Part shown: one piece after another, positions 5,756 to 6,377 of the stretch | Layout of the letters: every line of letters begins with the position of its first letter | How positions within the stretch are numbered: position 1 is the stretch's first letter | Source: Acidobacteriaceae bacterium | GTDB lineage: Bacteria > Acidobacteriota > Terriglobia > Terriglobales > Acidobacteriaceae | Length of the DNA stretch: 6,377 bases | Direction of reading: 5' to 3' | NCBI GenBank assembly: GCA_027307295.1 | Contig: DAHUXF010000175.1 | Coordinates: forward strand, 1-6,377 | The notes under the pieces: model-generated | What the model saw: only the letters and a program-made list of their open reading frames with translations | Told to the model about the DNA's origin: nothing | Database searches by the model: none | Program-made: the position numbers and the translations under genes

Positions 5756-6377
5756 TTACACTCTTTGCAGCGTGGCTTCCGTAGCCAGCTTGAGCAGGCG
5801 CTGTGTGTTCTCTCTGGGATTTCCTTTGCCGAAGACCGCGTTTCCCGCGACCAGAACTTCCACTCCGGCGCGGACCGCGTCGGCAATCGTGTCCGCGGCC
5901 ATGCCGCCGTCAATCTCAATCCTGAAATTCGCATTCCGTGCCGTGCGCAGCAGGGCCAGCCTGCGGACCTTATCCAGGGACGACGGGATAAACTTCTGTC
6001 CGCCAAACCCCGGATTGACTGACATCACAAGCACATGATGCACCAGGTCCAGCACCTCTTCCAGCATGTGCACCGGCGTGGCCGGATTAATCACCACGCC
6101 CGGCTGCGCACCGTGGCTGCGGACCAACTCCAGCGTGCGGTGCAGATGCGTGCAGGCTTCCTGATGCACGGAAATCCAGTCCGCTCCGGCGTCAACAAAT
6201 GCCGGAATGTACTGGTCAGGATCTTCAATCATCAGGTGAACGTCCAGCGGAAGATTTGTGACTTTCCTCACGCTGGCCACCACCGGAGGGCCAATCGTAA
6301 TATTCGGCACAAAGTGGCCATCCATCACGTCCACGTGCAGCAAGGAGGCGCCGCCCTCGCTGGCCGCCTGCACCTGT
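5756..6377 (-). CDS. rpe: Ribulose-phosphate 3-epimerase (N-terminus beyond window)
   Basis: The reading frame is open to the window edge and ends at TAA 5758-5756, giving about 206 visible residues of a TIM-barrel enzyme usually 215-230 long; only the first 15-20 residues are missing. The enzyme interconverts D-ribulose 5-phosphate and D-xylulose 5-phosphate in the cytoplasmic pentose phosphate pathway. Visible signatures in order: LLHVDVMDGHFVPNITIGP (metal-binding His and Asp of the first PROSITE-type block), LDVHLMIEDP (second His), VLVMSVNPGFGGQKFIPSS (second signature and phosphate-binding loop), IEIDGGM (catalytic Asp) and VLVAGNAVFG (phosphate-binding Gly). All active-site blocks are present. 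A GTG at 6373 lies in frame, but starting there would drop the conserved first beta strand, so the real start is outside the window. The bamD-like gene follows after 28 bases on the same strand. Confidence 0.95.
   Translation of the reverse strand, partial: QVQAASEGGASLLHVDVMDGHFVPNITIGPPVVASVRKVTNLPLDVHLMIEDPDQYIPAFVDAGADWISVHQEACTHLHRTLELVRSHGAQPGVVINPATPVHMLEEVLDLVHHVLVMSVNPGFGGQKFIPSSLDKVRRLALLRTARNANFRIEIDGGMAADTIADAVRAGVEVLVAGNAVFGKGNPRENTQRLLKLATEATLQRV

Overview
The window looks like a chromosomal core region of an Acidobacteriota bacterium (class Terriglobia, Koribacter-like). The reasons are moderate-to-high GC; a ribulose-phosphate epimerase, BamD-type lipoprotein and response regulator run with the style of extended tails I associate with that phylum; and intergenic spacers holding decayed copies of short dispersed repeats. 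The taxonomic call is inference from family recognition, not from a search.

Layout: (1) 1-197, + strand, the 3' end of threonyl-tRNA synthetase. (2) 198-276, a spacer with an imperfect inverted repeat. (3) 277-993, + strand, a complete DUF2461 (TIGR02453-type) protein. (4) 994-1221, the spacer between convergent genes, holding a dispersed-repeat relic and no clear terminator. (5) 1222-2148, - strand, a predicted lipoprotein of the phosphoesterase (AcpA/phospholipase C-like, PF04185) family. (6) 2149-2318, a spacer with a good Rho-independent terminator (- strand) that ends the upstream transcription unit. (7) 2319-4196, - strand, a response-regulator receiver domain fused to a tail of about 450 residues rich in Pro, Ala, Glu and Val, with a short helical C-terminus. 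(8) 4197-4371, an unusually structured spacer with four consecutive inverted repeats, a candidate promoter and a small tandem duplication. (9) 4372-5727, - strand, a BamD-like TPR lipoprotein with a long tail. (10) 5756-6377, - strand, ribulose-phosphate 3-epimerase, N-terminus cut off by the window edge.

The three genes rpe -> bamD-like -> response regulator are co-directional on the - strand and end at the terminator at 2261-2293. rpe and bamD are 28 bases apart and almost certainly co-transcribed. The response regulator follows 175 bases later and probably has its own promoter as well. The BamD-like protein should help insert beta-barrel proteins in the outer membrane. Rpe is a housekeeping pentose-phosphate/Calvin enzyme. 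The regulator has a complete phospho-acceptor site but no recognisable output domain. The phosphoesterase lies downstream of the terminator and is probably a separate unit.

No mobile element, CRISPR array, tRNA or rRNA was seen. The least explained items are the structured bamD-regulator spacer and the regulator's long disordered tail.
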